Positions 1-5,545 of a stretch of DNA of 9,326 bases are shown in pieces. This DNA comes from Porphyromonadaceae bacterium UBA2720. GTDB taxonomy: Bacteria > Bacteroidota > Bacteroidia > Bacteroidales > Muribaculaceae. The notes beneath the pieces are model-generated. The model was not told the DNA's origin. It worked only from the letters and a program-made list of their open reading frames with translations, and did no database searches. The stretch's first letter is position 1, and each line of letters begins with the position of its first letter. The translations under genes were made by a program, and so were the position numbers. The stretch is from NCBI GenBank assembly GCA_002353885.1, contig DEKO01000069.1:1-9326 (forward strand), written 5' to 3'.

Positions 1-171
1 CGGCCCTCTTGCATGGTCTTTCGAACAAATAGCTTCTTCGAAGCATTTTTGCGTCTCCGACGCAATCGCTGAACAGTTACAAGTCGTCTGGCTCACGTTA
101 ATTTATATTAAATTAGGCTCATCTCATGCAGATTATTGTTGACATTTAACAAAAAGTCGTACGAAAAAATG
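1..171. other. Left-edge region with no supported gene
   Basis: I see no gene here that I can support. One + strand frame stays open from 2 to the stop at 140-142, about 46 codons, but it has no domain I recognise and is entered from outside the window. On the - strand an ATG at 46-44 runs off the left edge, also unrecognised. A small GC hairpin (TTGCGTC, loop TCC, GACGCAA) lies at 49-65. It has no T-run on its 3' side in either orientation, so it is not a good terminator. The rest is AT-rich spacer leading into the ATPase promoter. Confidence 0.5.
90..121. repeat. AT-rich inverted repeat flanked by GGCTCA direct repeats
   Basis: A perfect 7-bp inverted repeat, TAATTTA and TAAATTA around a TAT spacer, occupies 99-115. 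It is flanked almost symmetrically by the same hexamer, GGCTCA, at 90-95 and 116-121. It lies about 55 bp upstream of the ATPase promoter. It could be a protein-binding site or a scar left by an insertion, but the hexamers are short enough to arise by chance. Confidence 0.35.
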
Positions 172-206
172 TATCTTTGCAGCACAATGTCGTACAAAAA
201 AGTATC
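156..206 (+). repeat. Direct repeat bracketing the ATPase promoter (possible operator)
   Basis: GTCGTAC occurs at 156-162 and 189-195, each followed by a run of six A residues and then GTATC (ending at 175 and 206). The copies are 33 bp apart, close to three helical turns, and sit on either side of the -7 element at 172-179. The first copy includes the palindrome TCGTACGA (157-164). The placement is what one would expect of an operator or autoregulatory site. The binding protein is unknown. Confidence 0.45.
172..179 (+). promoter_or_regulatory. Bacteroidetes-type -7 promoter element of the ATPase gene
   Basis: TATCTTTG matches the Bacteroidetes housekeeping -7 consensus TAnnTTTG exactly. No TTG stands 19-21 bp upstream; the nearest, at 139-141, leaves a 30-bp gap, so the -33 element is weak or absent. 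Transcription would begin a few bases downstream, giving a leader of roughly 25-30 nt before the ATG at 213. A TTG at 177-179 that would extend the reading frame lies inside this element and cannot be the start codon of this transcript. Confidence 0.65.
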
Positions 207-212
207 ACCGTC

Positions 213-1523
213 ATGCAAAGGACTCTATATAAATCTCTGATTGAATGGAAAAACAGTGCTAACCGAAAGCCATTGATTCTGAATGGCGCACGCCAAGTTG
301 GCAAGACTTGGCTCCTGACCGAATTTGCTCAACGTGAGTATCGGCAGGTTGCCATGTTCAGTCTCGACCGCAACGACAAAGCCCGCGCCTTGTTCCAAGG
401 GGGAGGCTCTGTCGAACAACTGTTACGTGGGCTATCTGCCCTGTCATCCATCGACATCACCCCTGGCGACACCTTGGTGATTCTTGACGAGATCCAAGAC
501 TGCCCTGCCGCACTGACATCACTTAAATACTTCTGCGAAGATGCCCCTGACATTCATATTGCTGTTGCTGGTTCGTTGCTCGGCATCTCATTGCACGGCC
601 AGACATCTTTCCCCGTGGGAAAAGTTGACCTTTTGAGGCTATATCCCATGGACTTCGAGGAATTTCTGCGGGCGATGGGCCGAGAGCAGCTGGCCGATGA
701 ACTGACCAGAGGCGACTGGCAACTCATCAATTCGTTATCAGCCGAATACATCGACTTGCTGCGCCAGTATTATTATGTTGGCGGCATGCCTATTGTTGTT
801 GAGGCCTACGCCAGGCACTGCGGTCTGCAGCAAGTGCGACAACTGCAGCACAAACTGTTGGACGAATATGAACAAGACTTCTCGAAACATGCCCCTCCTG
901 GCGAGGTGCCCCGCATACGCATGGTGTGGCAGAGCATCCCCTCACAGTTGGCCAAAGAGAACAAGAAGTTCATCTATGGTGCTCTGCGCAAGGGAGCGCG
1001 TGCCGTCACGTTCGAGATTGCCATTCAGTGGCTTGTTGATGCCGGGCTGGTCTACAAAGTCAACCGGGTCAAAGCTGCCAAGATGCCGCTGAAGTTCTAT
1101 GAGGATGCCAATGCATTCAAGCTCTTCATCTTTGATATCGGGCTGCTTGGAGCCATGGTCGATGCCCCTGCCCAAGCAGTGCTCATTGGCAATGACATCT
1201 TCACTGAGTACAAAGGGACTTTCACCGAAGTGTTTGTTGCGCAGCAACTGGCGTGTACGGCCTATCCCACCTTCTACCACAGTGCCGAAGACTCACGCAT
1301 TGAGCTGGACTTCATCGTTCAATTAGGCACAAAAGTCTATCCCATTGAGGTCAAGGCAGAGGAAAACCTGCAGTCCAAGTCGATGCGGACATTCATCAAA
1401 AAACATCCCGAGTTGACTGGCATCAGACTCTCGATGAAACAACGCACCCATCAAGACTGGCTTGAATGCATCCCACTCTATGCCTTCAAGGAGGAGTTTA
1501 ATCGTATTTCTTCCACACCCTAA
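213..1523 (+). CDS. AAA+ ATPase with C-terminal DUF4143 / PD-(D/E)XK-like domain
   Basis: A 436-residue cytoplasmic protein of the Bacteroidales 'ATP-binding protein' family (AAA_14 plus DUF4143). The Walker A motif GARQVGKT is at residues 25-32 and Walker B LVILDE ends at D92-E93. GSLLG follows as a likely sensor region. The C-terminal part carries ELDF (D366) and IEVKA (E379, K381), the D...ExK arrangement of the PD-(D/E)XK nuclease fold. These proteins are common and often multicopy in Bacteroidales; their cellular role is unclear, so I assign no process. The start at 213 is chosen because the -7 promoter element ends at 179 and covers the only upstream in-frame alternative. The gene looks less GC-rich than its neighbours by eye, which may indicate acquisition. 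It ends 11 nt before the AraC gene, so read-through into the regulator is plausible. Confidence 0.85.
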   Translation: MQRTLYKSLIEWKNSANRKPLILNGARQVGKTWLLTEFAQREYRQVAMFSLDRNDKARALFQGGGSVEQLLRGLSALSSIDITPGDTLVILDEIQDCPAALTSLKYFCEDAPDIHIAVAGSLLGISLHGQTSFPVGKVDLLRLYPMDFEEFLRAMGREQLADELTRGDWQLINSLSAEYIDLLRQYYYVGGMPIVVEAYARHCGLQQVRQLQHKLLDEYEQDFSKHAPPGEVPRIRMVWQSIPSQLAKENKKFIYGALRKGARAVTFEIAIQWLVDAGLVYKVNRVKAAKMPLKFYEDANAFKLFIFDIGLLGAMVDAPAQAVLIGNDIFTEYKGTFTEVFVAQQLACTAYPTFYHSAEDSRIELDFIVQLGTKVYPIEVKAEENLQSKSMRTFIKKHPELTGIRLSMKQRTHQDWLECIPLYAFKEEFNRISSTP

Positions 1524-1534
1524 ACGCAAGCATC

Positions 1535-2344
1535 ATGGAATTTGTACAGCATATCATCCTCGACAACACGCTGGACCGGGTGGCCGACCCGCTGCTAGCC
1601 GGCTATCTGTGCCATGCCTACTGCCACAGCGGCCAGTGCGGGCTGACGTACAACAACCGCGAGTTCACGCTGCAGGCCGGCGACTGCATGATTATTGCCG
1701 GCCGCAGCGACCTGTTCACCCCCCGGCAGCCCAGCGACGACTTCATGGTCGATGTCATCTATGTCACCCAGGAGTTCATCCAGGTGTGCACGCCACAGAG
1801 CAACTATGGCGTGCGAGGCCACCTGTCGCTGTTCGAGAACCCCATCATGCGGCTGTCGCCCGAGCAGCAGCGTGTGTGTGCCAATAACTTCACCGTCATC
1901 CGTCAACGTCTGGCACAGCCCGAGCACAAGTTCTATCGCGACATCCTCATCACGGCCATCCAGACAATGATCCTCGACTTCTTCGACTTCCACGCTACGC
2001 TCTATGGCATGGACCGCATCTCGGCGCAGCAGCACCAACTGATGGAACAGTTCATCGAGATGCTCGAGAACGGCGACTTCCGCCAGAACCGCGAGATTGG
2101 CTACTATGCCGACAAGCTATGTGTCACAGCGAAGTACCTGAGCGAGGTGTCGAAGCGCGCCAGCGGTCTGCCCGCCAACTACTGGATCACGCGCTACACA
2201 GCCCTGGACATCAGCCGCTGCCTGCGCGACCGCTCGCTCACATTGACCGACATCGCCGACATGTTCGGCTTCTCGTCGATGTCACACTTCACGCGCTATG
2301 TGGTCAACAACCTTGGTGCCAAGCCCAGCGACTTCCGCGAGTAA
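1535..2344 (+). CDS. AraC-family transcriptional regulator
   Basis: A 269-residue protein with the usual AraC/XylS layout: an N-terminal cupin-like sensing region (roughly residues 15-100), a helical linker, and a C-terminal DNA-binding domain with two helix-turn-helix units. The first spans about residues 186-212 (IGYYADKLCVTAKYLSEVSK). The second is about 235-268, with the family signature ADMFGFSSMSHFTR followed by P-S-D-F-R at the end. Such proteins usually bind a small ligand and activate nearby genes. It sits 11 nt after the ATPase and immediately upstream of the flavodoxin/SDR/AKR cluster on the same strand, so that cluster is its likely target; this is inference from position. No separate promoter is evident in the 11-nt gap, so transcription may come from the ATPase promoter or from within that gene. 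The effector is unknown. Confidence 0.93.
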   Translation: MEFVQHIILDNTLDRVADPLLAGYLCHAYCHSGQCGLTYNNREFTLQAGDCMIIAGRSDLFTPRQPSDDFMVDVIYVTQEFIQVCTPQSNYGVRGHLSLFENPIMRLSPEQQRVCANNFTVIRQRLAQPEHKFYRDILITAIQTMILDFFDFHATLYGMDRISAQQHQLMEQFIEMLENGDFRQNREIGYYADKLCVTAKYLSEVSKRASGLPANYWITRYTALDISRCLRDRSLTLTDIADMFGFSSMSHFTRYVVNNLGAKPSDFRE

Positions 2345-2393
2345 TTCCCGATTCTTGTCGTGAACCACGAAGTGCTCACGACCGAACGAAATT

Positions 2394-2448
2394 GACTTTT
2401 GAATAATCTCGTGCCAACGAGCGCAGAGCCGAGATTGCGACGAAAGTC
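2394..2448 (+). terminator. Possible imperfect hairpin downstream of the AraC gene
   Basis: Two pairs of complementary segments are nested: GACTTT (2394-2399) with AAAGTC (2443-2448), and AATCTCG (2405-2411) with CGAGATT (2430-2436). A short inner alternative pairs CTCGT (2408-2412) with ACGAG (2417-2421). TTTT follows at 2452-2455. It could end AraC transcription, but the internal loops are large and the T-run is short, so the call is weak. Confidence 0.3.
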
Positions 2449-2461
2449 GGATTTTGGTAAA

Positions 2462-2498
2462 ATCGCCCGAAATTTGTGTCATGCAGGTTTCGGGCGAT
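2462..2498. promoter_or_regulatory. 11-bp perfect inverted repeat upstream of the redox-cluster promoter
   Basis: ATCGCCCGAAA (2462-2472) and TTTCGGGCGAT (2488-2498) are exact reverse complements separated by 15 nt. The right arm ends five bases before the -7 element, so the repeat covers the place a -33 element would occupy. It can be read as an operator. It could also be a weak terminator for AraC, though no good T-run follows. The loop contains GTGTCAT, which recurs just downstream of the promoter. Confidence 0.5.
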
Positions 2499-2503
2499 AG
2501 TTG

Positions 2504-2511
2504 TAATTTTG
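2504..2511 (+). promoter_or_regulatory. -7 promoter element of the flavodoxin/SDR/AKR cluster
   Basis: TAATTTTG fits TAnnTTTG. No TTG is present 19-21 bp upstream, where the inverted repeat at 2462-2498 lies instead. A promoter with a good -7 but no -33 fits dependence on an activator such as the adjacent AraC protein; that link is inferred. The leader to the ATG at 2577 would be about 60 nt. Confidence 0.55.
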
Positions 2512-2513
2512 CA

Positions 2514-2535
2514 GTGTCATTCGAGATAATGACAC
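2514..2535. promoter_or_regulatory. Palindrome over the expected transcription start
   Basis: GTGTCATT (2514-2521) and AATGACAC (2528-2535) are exact reverse complements with the 6-nt spacer CGAGAT. The palindrome begins three bases after the -7 element, so it covers the expected +1. A third copy of its half-site, GTGTCAT, stands in the same orientation at 2476-2482, 38 bp upstream. It may act as an operator in DNA or as a hairpin at the extreme 5' end of the mRNA. Confidence 0.45.
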
Positions 2536-2576
2536 CAATTCAGCAAATTACTAACCACAATAAACAGACAATTACG

Positions 2577-3008
2577 ATGGATTTCAGAATGCAAGACCGC
2601 ATGGAGTTGAAGGCGCTAGTAGACTTCTATGCCACCGAGAGTGACAAGAACAACCAAGACTGCTACGTTGAGATCTTCCGCCCCGACATCAAGCTCGATG
2701 TCTACTTTGGCGACAAGCTGGGCATGCAGGCCCGCGACGTGCAGGACATGATCAGCCAGTACAAGGCCTTCGGTGCCGCCAAGGTATCGTTCCACATGAA
2801 CGGCCAGCAGAGCGTCGACTTCATCGACGAGACCCACGCCACCGGCACCTGCTACGCCCTGGCCACGCTGGTGACCGAAGAGGACGGCAAGGACAAACTC
2901 ACGGTGCATGCCGTGCGCTACTACGACAAGTACGTCAAGATTGACGGCCGCTGGTGGATCAGCGAGCGAGAGCAGCACTTCGAGTGGTCGACCCAGCCCG
3001 CCATATAA
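2577..3008 (+). CDS. SnoaL-like / NTF2-fold protein (first copy)
   Basis: A 143-residue cytoplasmic protein resembling the SnoaL_4 group of the NTF2-like superfamily: an N-terminal helical stretch (MELKALVDFYATESD), central strands (FHMNGQQSVDFIDETHATGTCY) and a C-terminal strand pair with KIDGRWWISEREQHFEW, typical of this fold. Members form cone-shaped pockets used by cyclases, isomerases or hydratases, or for binding; the substrate here cannot be read from sequence. An in-frame ATG at 2529 exists, but it lies inside the palindrome near the expected transcription start. I prefer 2577, which follows an A-rich leader and gives a normal family length. It is the first gene of the redox cluster and is followed after 29 nt by a flavodoxin. 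A distant relative is encoded at 4391-4759. Confidence 0.8.
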   Translation: MDFRMQDRMELKALVDFYATESDKNNQDCYVEIFRPDIKLDVYFGDKLGMQARDVQDMISQYKAFGAAKVSFHMNGQQSVDFIDETHATGTCYALATLVTEEDGKDKLTVHAVRYYDKYVKIDGRWWISEREQHFEWSTQPAI

Positions 3009-3037
3009 CGACAACATAAACTCCAACACTTAACACT

Positions 3038-3556
3038 ATGGCTAAAGTATTAATCGCTTATTACTCGCGCCGCGGCGAGAACTATGTCAACGGCAGCATC
3101 CGCGACCTTATACTGGGCAACACCGAGGTCGTTGCCGCCAAAATCAAGGCCCTGCTGCCCGAGGCCGACCTGTTTCAGATCGACACCACCTATGAGTACA
3201 GCAAGTCCTACATGACCTGCATCGAGGAGGCCAAGCAAGAACTGCGCGACCAGGCCCGCCCCGAGGTGAAGAACGCCCCCGAGAACATCGACGAATATGA
3301 CACCATCATCCTGGGCTACCCCAACTGGTGGGGCACGATGCCCATGGTGTGCTACACCTTCCTTGAGAGCTACGACTTCACGGGCAAGACCATCATCCCG
3401 TTCTGCACCAACGAGGGCAGCGGCATGGGCAGTTCGGAGCGTTTCATCAAGAAGTTGTGCCCCGGTGCCACCGTGCTGGCCGGCACGCCCATCCATGGTG
3501 CCGAGGCCGCACACGCCGACCGCGAGGCACAACACATTGCTAATCTAGTAGAATGA
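3038..3556 (+). CDS. Flavodoxin family protein, cytoplasmic
   Basis: A 172-residue protein of the Flavodoxin_4 type, predicted to bind FMN and carry electrons or reduce small molecules such as quinones. The start matches the flavodoxin first strand and phosphate-binding loop (KVLIAYYSRRGENY, S10 to Y16), with a second Gly-Asn-Thr segment (GNTEVVA) soon after. The flavin-stacking loop GYPNWWGTMP is at 93-102 and TNEGSGMG at 124-131. There is no signal peptide, unlike the paralogue at 4806-5420, with which it shares the WWGT loop and GKTIIPF. It has no predicted metal cluster. Its stop codon overlaps the start of the SDR gene (ATGATGA at 3553-3559), which implies translational coupling and points to the SDR as a functional partner. 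Confidence 0.88.
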   Translation: MAKVLIAYYSRRGENYVNGSIRDLILGNTEVVAAKIKALLPEADLFQIDTTYEYSKSYMTCIEEAKQELRDQARPEVKNAPENIDEYDTIILGYPNWWGTMPMVCYTFLESYDFTGKTIIPFCTNEGSGMGSSERFIKKLCPGATVLAGTPIHGAEAAHADREAQHIANLVE

Positions 3557-4389
3557 TGAAACAGGTAGTAGTGCTCGTGGGTGCCGGCAGCATCGGTGTG
3601 GCCATCGCCCGCCGTGTGGCAGCCGGCAAGCACTTGGTGCTGGCCGACTATAGCCTCGCCAACGCCCAGGCAGCAGCCCAGACGCTGGAGAATGCCGGAT
3701 TTGCGTGCTCGATCCAGCAGTGCGACCTGGGGTCAAAAGAAGACATCCTGAAACTTGTGAAGTATGCCACCAGCCAAGGCGATGTGACAAACTTGATCAA
3801 CGCCGCCGGCGTGTCGCCCTCGCAGGCACCGGTCGAGCGCATCCTGCAAGTCGACCTCTATGGCACGAGCGTGCTGCTCGAGGAGTTCGGCAAAGTGATT
3901 GCCCCCGGCGGCAGTGGCGTGGTCATCTCGTCGCAGAGCGGCCACCGCCTGCCCGCCTTGCCGCAAGAGCAAAACGACGCGCTGGCCATGACCCCGGCCG
4001 ACGAGCTGCTGGAGCTACCTTTTTTGCGCGACATCAGCGACACGCTCAAGGCCTATCAGTACAGCAAGCGGTGCAATGTGCTGCGCGTGATGTACGAAGC
4101 CACCCGCTGGGGCAAGCGCTGTGCCACCATCAACTCCATTTCTCCCGGCATCATCATCACCCCGCTTGCCAACGACGAGTTGCACGGCCCTCGCAAGGAT
4201 GGCTACCTCAAGATGATTGCCGGCATGCCCGCGCGTCGTGCCGGCACACCCGACGAGGTGGGCGACCTGGCCGAGTTCTTGATGTCGAGTCGTGGCCGCT
4301 TTATCAGTGGCGCCGACTTCTTGATTGACGGCGGTTGCACGGCCAGTTATTGGTATGGCGACCTGCAATATCTCAAATCGACCCACTGA
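3553..4389 (+). CDS. Short-chain dehydrogenase/reductase (SDR)
   Basis: A 278-residue Rossmann-fold oxidoreductase acting on an unknown alcohol/ketone pair. The nucleotide-binding GAGSIG is at 10-15, D32 at the end of the second strand favours NAD(H) over NADP(H), NAAG is at 83-86, the catalytic serine lies in VISSQSG (about S127), and Y168-x3-K172 forms the YxxxK pair. The C-terminus has SISPGIIITPL and the usual FLIDGG. The serine and tyrosine are about 40 residues apart rather than the more usual dozen or so; this insertion, containing TPADELLELPFL, is typical of one SDR subfamily I recognise. The start overlaps the flavodoxin stop by 4 nt; a second ATG at 3556 is possible. The next gene begins 1 nt after the stop, so this is the tightest part of the cluster. 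Confidence 0.92.
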   Translation: MMKQVVVLVGAGSIGVAIARRVAAGKHLVLADYSLANAQAAAQTLENAGFACSIQQCDLGSKEDILKLVKYATSQGDVTNLINAAGVSPSQAPVERILQVDLYGTSVLLEEFGKVIAPGGSGVVISSQSGHRLPALPQEQNDALAMTPADELLELPFLRDISDTLKAYQYSKRCNVLRVMYEATRWGKRCATINSISPGIIITPLANDELHGPRKDGYLKMIAGMPARRAGTPDEVGDLAEFLMSSRGRFISGADFLIDGGCTASYWYGDLQYLKSTH

Positions 4390-4390
4390 C

Positions 4391-4759
4391 ATGGACGACA
4401 AGCAACAGATCATGGATGTTTACCGTCGTATGTATCAGGCGATGATTGACAAGGACACCGTCACGCTCAATGCCGTGCACGCCCCAGAGTTTGTGTTGAC
4501 CCACATGACGGGTATGCGTCAGCCCAAGGCGGTGTACATCCGTGCCATCGCCGACGGCACGCTCAACTACTATAGCGCCGAGCATGAACAGATGGATATC
4601 TGTGTCGATGGCGACCGAGCCACCCTGACGGGGCGCAGCCGCGTCGAGGCAGCGGTATTCGGCGGCGGCCGGCACACGTGGCCCTTGCAGCTGACCTTCC
4701 ACTTGGTCAAGCGCGACGGGCAGTGGCTGTTTGTCGACTCACAGGCAAGCACTTATTGA
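4391..4759 (+). CDS. SnoaL-like / NTF2-fold protein (second copy)
   Basis: A 122-residue cytoplasmic NTF2-like protein (SnoaL/DUF4440 type). It has the N-terminal helix QQIMDVYRRMYQAMIDKD, the family segment LTHMTGMRQPKAVYIRAI, and terminal strands with WPLQLTFHLVKRDGQW and a final D-S-Q. It may be a small isomerase, hydratase or binding protein for the pathway intermediate; no catalytic assignment is possible. The start at 4391 is chosen because it follows the SDR stop by one base and a longer in-frame version would overlap the SDR heavily. It belongs to a different NTF2-like subgroup from the protein at 2577-3008, so the two are not a recent duplication. The frame ends just before a 7-bp repeat array. 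Confidence 0.82.
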   Translation: MDDKQQIMDVYRRMYQAMIDKDTVTLNAVHAPEFVLTHMTGMRQPKAVYIRAIADGTLNYYSAEHEQMDICVDGDRATLTGRSRVEAAVFGGGRHTWPLQLTFHLVKRDGQWLFVDSQASTY

Positions 4760-4760
4760 T

Positions 4761-4787
4761 AGTTTACAGTTAATAGTTATAGTTTAT
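4761..4787 (+). repeat. 7-bp AGTTWAN tandem array (array A)
   Basis: In the 46-nt gap before the second flavodoxin, AGTTTAC (4761-4767), AGTTAAT (4768-4774), a 6-nt AGTTAT (4775-4780) and AGTTTAT (4781-4787) follow head to tail. The same 7-bp period and near-identical units recur at 5430-5471 and 7753-7794. No TAnnTTTG promoter element is visible in the gap. Confidence 0.6.
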
Positions 4788-4805
4788 AATTCAAACAATT
4801 AAGTA

Positions 4806-5420
4806 ATGAGATTTAGCAAATATCTGATGACTGCTGTGGCATTGCTGATGTCGATGTCGTGCAGCGGAAGCAAGGTGCAGAACAATGCGCAACCGACAAC
4901 TGTCGCCACTGGCGGCAAGACACTTGTGGTGTTCTTCTCGCATGCCGGCGACAACTATGCCGTGGGCAACATCGAGGTGGGCAACACCAAGATTGTGGCC
5001 GACTACATCAGCGACATCACCGGTGCCGACCAGTTTGAGCTGGTCATCCACAAGTATGACGGCATGGCCTACAAGCCGCTGTGCGACCTGGCCAAAGTCG
5101 AGCAGCAGAATGGCGAACTGCCTGAGTTTGAGGGCAAGCTTGAGAACCTGGACCAGTACACCACAGTGTTTATCGGTGGCCCTGTGTGGTGGGGCACCTA
5201 TCCGCAAGTGATGTTCACCTTCTTCAAGCAGTATGACCTGAGCGGCAAGACCATCATCCCGTTCACCACCCATGAGGGCTCGGGCCTGGGCCGTTGTGTC
5301 GAGGACGTGAAGGCGGCCTACCCCAATGCCACAGTGACCGACGGCTTTGAGATGTATGGCCACGATGTACGTCAGGGCCGCGCCACCGTCGAGCAGTGGC
5401 TCAAGTCGCTGGGATACTAG
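4806..5420 (+). CDS. Flavodoxin with lipoprotein-type signal (envelope flavodoxin)
   Basis: A 204-residue protein whose first 18 residues form a signal peptide (RFSKYLMTAVALLMSMS) ending at C19, a likely lipidated cysteine. The residue three before the cysteine is S rather than L/V/I, so the lipobox is relaxed, as is often seen in Bacteroidetes. A linker of about 18 residues leads to a Flavodoxin_4 domain: FFSHAGDNY (43-51), the GNTKIVA segment, GGPVWWGTYP (124-133) and HEGSGLG (156-162). The fold is that of the cytoplasmic flavodoxin at 3038-3556, so the pair may serve the same chemistry on either side of the inner membrane. An exported flavodoxin needs FMN outside the cytoplasm or export after folding, which is unusual. 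It follows the second SnoaL-like gene after 46 nt and precedes the AKR. Confidence 0.87.
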   Translation: MRFSKYLMTAVALLMSMSCSGSKVQNNAQPTTVATGGKTLVVFFSHAGDNYAVGNIEVGNTKIVADYISDITGADQFELVIHKYDGMAYKPLCDLAKVEQQNGELPEFEGKLENLDQYTTVFIGGPVWWGTYPQVMFTFFKQYDLSGKTIIPFTTHEGSGLGRCVEDVKAAYPNATVTDGFEMYGHDVRQGRATVEQWLKSLGY

Positions 5421-5429
5421 ACTTTAATT

Positions 5430-5471
5430 AGTTTATAGTTAAAAGTTTATAGTTAAAAGTTTATAGTTAAA
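5430..5471 (+). repeat. 7-bp tandem array, three 14-bp units (array B)
   Basis: AGTTTATAGTTAAA is repeated exactly three times (5430-5443, 5444-5457, 5458-5471). Each 14-mer is itself two 7-mers, AGTTTAT and AGTTAAA. The next 7-mer in phase, AGTTCGA (5472-5478), runs directly into the TCGA array that follows. It lies 9 nt after the flavodoxin stop. Confidence 0.9.
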
Positions 5472-5474
5472 AGT

Positions 5475-5502
5475 TCGAATGCTCGAATGTTCGAGCCATC
5501 GA
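5475..5502. repeat. 8-bp-phased TCGA array, four copies (array 1)
   Basis: TCGA occurs at 5475, 5483, 5491 and 5499, exactly 8 bp apart, with variable 4-nt spacers (ATGC, ATGT, GCCA). The array includes the inverted pair GCTCGAA (5481-5487) and TTCGAGC (5490-5496). It lies between the second flavodoxin and the AKR gene; the remaining 43 nt to the AKR start hold no promoter element I recognise. Confidence 0.85.
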
Positions 5503-5545
5503 AAACCATCACCCAAAAGTCACCCTTTAACCAAATCATAAAGCA

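Noticed and set aside
2..142. Tail of a coding frame entering from the left edge.
   Set aside because: It is open for about 46 codons but has no recognisable domain, and this region is AT-rich with an inverted repeat inside it. Chance openness cannot be excluded.
177..212. Extended ATPase start at TTG 177.
   Set aside because: The TTG is part of the -7 element TATCTTTG, upstream of the expected transcription start, and ATG 213 gives the standard family N-terminus (MQRTLYKSLIEW).
1488..1494. AAGGAGG, a strong Shine-Dalgarno match near the AraC start.
   Set aside because: It is inside the ATPase coding sequence and 40 nt before the AraC ATG, too far to act on it, and Bacteroidetes seldom rely on such sites.
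2454..2576. Longer start for the first SnoaL-like protein (TTG 2454 or ATG 2529).
   Set aside because: TTG 2454 lies upstream of the promoter, and ATG 2529 is inside the palindrome and adds residues without family character. ATG 2577 follows a typical A-rich leader.
4791..5363. A 190-codon open frame on the - strand across the lipoprotein flavodoxin gene.
   Set aside because: It is the complement of a convincing flavodoxin domain and has no homology I recognise.
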